Shown here: piece by piece, positions 34,503-36,869 of the stretch | How positions within the stretch are numbered: position 1 is the stretch's first letter | Layout of the letters: the number at the start of each line of letters is the position of its first letter | Assembly (NCBI GenBank): GCA_024641135.1 | Contig: JAHEDS010000018.1 | Location: forward strand, 1 to 36,869 | DNA length: 36,869 nt | Origin: Flavobacteriales bacterium | GTDB taxonomy: Bacteria; Bacteroidota; Bacteroidia; Flavobacteriales; Flavobacteriaceae | Direction of reading: 5' to 3' | Notes under the pieces: generated by a model | Told to the model about the DNA's origin: nothing | The model's database searches: none | Seen by the model: only the letters and a program-made list of their open reading frames with translations | Translations under genes and position numbers: made by a program

Positions 34503-34530
34503 TAATTATATTTTCTTCACGCTTTTTTTG
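34482..34530 (+). terminator. Attenuator terminator hairpin upstream of thrA
   Basis: The left arm ATTACTACCC (34482-34491) pairs with GGGT and AGTAAT (34496-34499 and 34501-34506) around loop TTAG with one bulged T, making a 10-bp stem. T-rich sequence follows, including TTTTCTT and TTTTTTT at about 34511-34529. The left arm contains Ile-Thr-Thr codons of the leader peptide and the right arm holds its stop codon. Confidence 0.68.
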
Positions 34531-34547
34531 TAATTTATTGAAATTAC
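34530..34547 (+). promoter_or_regulatory. Small hairpin in thrA 5' leader
   Basis: GTAATTT and AAATTAC form a perfect 7-bp stem around ATTG. The base run AATTACT here (34542-34548) could also pair with AGTAATT (34501-34507), the right arm of the attenuator. A role is unproven. Confidence 0.4.
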
Positions 34548-34587
34548 TGCTTCAAAAATATTTTATTAAAATATTAACTCATTAAAA

Positions 34588-36869
34588 ATGAAAGTTTTAA
34601 AATTTGGTGGAACGTCCGTTGGTTCTGCAAAAAATATTAATAACGTAATAGATATACTTAATACTTATACAGAAAAGGATACTGTAATCTGTGTCGTTTC
34701 GGCTGTTGGTGGTATTACAGACAAATTACTTTTAGCTGGAAGTATGGCTAAAAATAAGGAGGTTACTTTTTTAGAGGTTTTTAATACTATCAAGCAAATT
34801 CATTTAGACATCATTTCAGAATTAATTCCAACAAATAATGAGTTGGTTTTAAATTCTATAATTGATAGGCTAAATTCGCTTAAAAGTTTGCTAGAAGGTA
34901 TATATCTTATTAATGAATTATCGCCAAAAACGTCTGATAAACTCACTAGTTATGGTGAACTACTTTCATCGTTTATAATTGCCGAAACTTTGAAATCGCG
35001 ACATGCACTTGCTGAACTGAAAAATTCTCAAGAGTTAATTGTTACAAATTCAAATTTTACTAAGGCAGAAGTAGATTATAAACAAACTAATAAAAATATT
35101 CAGGACTATTTTAAATCAAACACCAAAAAAATTTATATTCTTCCAGGCTTTATTTCGAAATCTAAAAGTGAAGAACAAACTACACTTGGAAGAGGTGGTT
35201 CAGATTTTACAGCTGCCATTGTAGCTGCAGCTTTAAAAGTTGAACAACTGGAAATATGGACTGATGTTAGTGGCATGTTTACAACAAATCCAAAATTGGT
35301 CAAACAGGCTTATCCCATTGAAAAATTATCTTATCAGGAGGCCATGGAATTATCCCATTTTGGAGCAAAAGTGTTATATCCTCCAACGGTTCAACCAGTT
35401 CTAAACTTAAATATCCCAATACACATAAAAAATACGTTAGATCCACTTTCGGCTGGAACTATTATTTCCAATAATCATATTAATGCAAGTATTCCCGTTA
35501 AGGGAATTAGTAATATAAACAATATTGCCTTACTCACACTTCAAGGAAGTGGTATGATTGGAATTCCGGGATTTTCAAAACGTTTATTTGAAACCTTGTC
35601 TCAAGAAAAAATAAATGTCATTTTAATCACTCAAGCTTCTTCCGAACATTCAATTTGCATAGGAATTGATGAAAAAGATGCCGACTTAGCAAAAACCTCA
35701 ATTGACTCTACTTTTGAAAACGAAATTGCCTTAAACAAAATCGACCCTATTATTGTTGAAACTGGTTTATCTATAATTGCACTTATTGGCGATAATATGA
35801 AAAATCACCAAGGTATAAGTGGAAAAATGTTTAGTTCTCTTGGAAAAAACAATATCAACATACGAGCTATCGCTCAAGGCGCTTCAGAAAAAAATATTTC
35901 TGCGGTTATACTTGAAAGCGACGTAAAAAAAGCCTTAAACTGTTTACATGAACAGTTTTTTGAAATAAAAACCAAACAGCTGAACGTTTTTATTACCGGT
36001 GTTGGCAATGTAGGAGAAAGACTTATAGAACAAATTAAACAACAAAAAAAATATTTAAAAGAGCAATTAAAAATCAGTTTGCATGTGGTTGGTTTATCAA
36101 ATTCCAGAACCATGGTGTTTGATGACGATGGAATTGATTTAAATAACTGGAAAACACTATTACAACAAGGTCAAACGGCTAGTTTACAAGGTTTTCATAA
36201 TAAAATTAAAACACTAAACCTAAGAAACAGCATCTTTGTAGACGTCACCGCCAATGAAGAAGTAGCCGGGTTATACCCAGAGTATTTAAGACAAAGTATT
36301 GGCGTGGTGGCTTGTAATAAAATTGCCTGCTCAAGTAATTATGAAAACTACAAGTTATTAAAAAGATTATCTTTAAAATACAACGCCCCTTTGTTATTTG
36401 AAACCAATGTAGGTGCTGGGCTACCAATAATAGATACCTTGAATAATTTAATAGCTTCAGGAGATAAAATTACGGCCATACAAGCCGTATTATCTGGAAG
36501 CTTAAATTTTGTATTTAATAATTTTAATAATTCAAACACTTTTCATGACGTAGTTAAACAGGCACAGAATGAAGGTTATACAGAGCCAGACCCACGAATT
36601 GATTTAAGTGGTGTAGATGTTGCCAGGAAAATATTAATTTTGGCCAGAGAAAGTGGTTTAGAAATGGATTTGGAAGCTATAGAAAACACCTCTTTTTTAA
36701 CGTCGGGTAATTTAGAAAGTAGATCTGTTGATGATTTTTATAAAACATTAATTTCAGATGAGGCACATTTCCAAAAACTATACGCTTCTGCACAATCTAA
36801 AAATTGTCAGTTAAAATATGTGGCGCAATTAAATAATGGAAAAGCGAGTGTTGGTTTACAAGAAATTCC
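34588..36869 (+). CDS. thrA: Bifunctional aspartokinase I / homoserine dehydrogenase, 3' end cut by window
   Basis: The open frame runs from ATG 34588 to the window end (760 codons visible), and E. coli ThrA has 820 residues. The N-terminal half is aspartokinase: KFGGTSVGSAKNI at residues 5-17, LTSYGELLSSFI and GRGGSDFTAAIVAAAL. Two ACT-like regions occupy about 310-465. The homoserine dehydrogenase half begins near 470 with VFITGVGNVGERLIEQI (NADPH-binding) and includes ACNKIACSSNY, ETNVGAGLPIIDTL and GSLNFVFN. It makes aspartyl phosphate and later homoserine, towards threonine and methionine. The leader peptide and hairpin upstream imply control by threonine and isoleucine supply. thrB and thrC would be expected downstream. 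Confidence 0.96.
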   Translation, partial: MKVLKFGGTSVGSAKNINNVIDILNTYTEKDTVICVVSAVGGITDKLLLAGSMAKNKEVTFLEVFNTIKQIHLDIISELIPTNNELVLNSIIDRLNSLKSLLEGIYLINELSPKTSDKLTSYGELLSSFIIAETLKSRHALAELKNSQELIVTNSNFTKAEVDYKQTNKNIQDYFKSNTKKIYILPGFISKSKSEEQTTLGRGGSDFTAAIVAAALKVEQLEIWTDVSGMFTTNPKLVKQAYPIEKLSYQEAMELSHFGAKVLYPPTVQPVLNLNIPIHIKNTLDPLSAGTIISNNHINASIPVKGISNINNIALLTLQGSGMIGIPGFSKRLFETLSQEKINVILITQASSEHSICIGIDEKDADLAKTSIDSTFENEIALNKIDPIIVETGLSIIALIGDNMKNHQGISGKMFSSLGKNNINIRAIAQGASEKNISAVILESDVKKALNCLHEQFFEIKTKQLNVFITGVGNVGERLIEQIKQQKKYLKEQLKISLHVVGLSNSRTMVFDDDGIDLNNWKTLLQQGQTASLQGFHNKIKTLNLRNSIFVDVTANEEVAGLYPEYLRQSIGVVACNKIACSSNYENYKLLKRLSLKYNAPLLFETNVGAGLPIIDTLNNLIASGDKITAIQAVLSGSLNFVFNNFNNSNTFHDVVKQAQNEGYTEPDPRIDLSGVDVARKILILARESGLEMDLEAIENTSFLTSGNLESRSVDDFYKTLISDEAHFQKLYASAQSKNCQLKYVAQLNNGKASVGLQEI

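Noticed and set aside
1-36869. Mobile elements, CRISPR arrays, tRNA or rRNA genes
   Set aside because: No transposase or integrase ORF, no regular spaced repeats and no recognisable cloverleaf or rRNA sequence seen by reading.

Overview
The window is AT-rich chromosomal DNA from a Bacteroidota bacterium, most likely a member of the Flavobacteriaceae. The evidence is a secreted protein with a C-terminal type IX secretion (T9SS) sorting domain, several -7 boxes of the Bacteroidota type TAnnTTTG, a one-chain (alpha+beta) 2-oxoacid dehydrogenase E1, and lipoproteins with flavobacterial-style residues after the lipid cysteine. I found no rRNA, tRNA, CRISPR array, insertion sequence or phage gene. 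Most of the window is ordinary core and housekeeping genome.

Layout. 1-6757 (+): a seven-gene operon of HlyD adaptor (cut by the window edge), OsmC protein, two ABC ATPases, two ABC-2 permeases and an APC amino-acid permease. It resembles a YbhGFSR-type efflux pump with an extra transporter. 6750-9538 (-): EamA transporter, agmatine deiminase and N-carbamoylputrescine amidase, the last two converting agmatine to putrescine. 9610-15132 (-): a zinc-ribbon SDR protein, a second EamA transporter, PPK2 polyphosphate kinase, a cold-shock-domain protein and a DEAH helicase. 15283-21093: two exported S9 prolyl-oligopeptidase-family peptidases flank a secreted protein of unknown function and a short, terminator-bounded unit encoding two tiny peptides. 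21150-24263 (-): a 3D-domain lipoprotein, a small heat-shock protein and the fused E1. 24393-28353 (+): a five-gene operon of 2OG-Fe(II) oxygenase, SUI1/YciH, DUF1835 protein, nucleoside phosphorylase and a cytoplasmic solute-binding-fold protein. 28359-34064: histidine ammonia-lyase (-), TlpA-like lipoprotein (+), bifunctional NAD(P)H-hydrate repair enzyme (-) and a T9SS cargo protein (-). 34368-36869 (+): a threonine/isoleucine-rich leader peptide overlapping a terminator hairpin, followed by ThrA (aspartokinase/homoserine dehydrogenase, cut by the window edge).

Two items stand out, and neither is visible in a standard ORF list. First, two unannotated peptides of 28 and 38 residues at 18613-18858 both end in W-x3-[KR]-R-Y; the shared R and Y use different codons, so the similarity is at protein level. 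They have their own terminator and no downstream gene on their strand. Second, the thrA leader at 34398-34502 places its regulatory Thr and Ile codons inside the terminator stem, which suggests a compact form of attenuation. Further curiosities are an ABC pair in which one of the two ATP sites is degenerate on all sides, an SDR protein lacking the canonical catalytic Tyr, and a likely surface-export signal on the 3D-domain lipoprotein.
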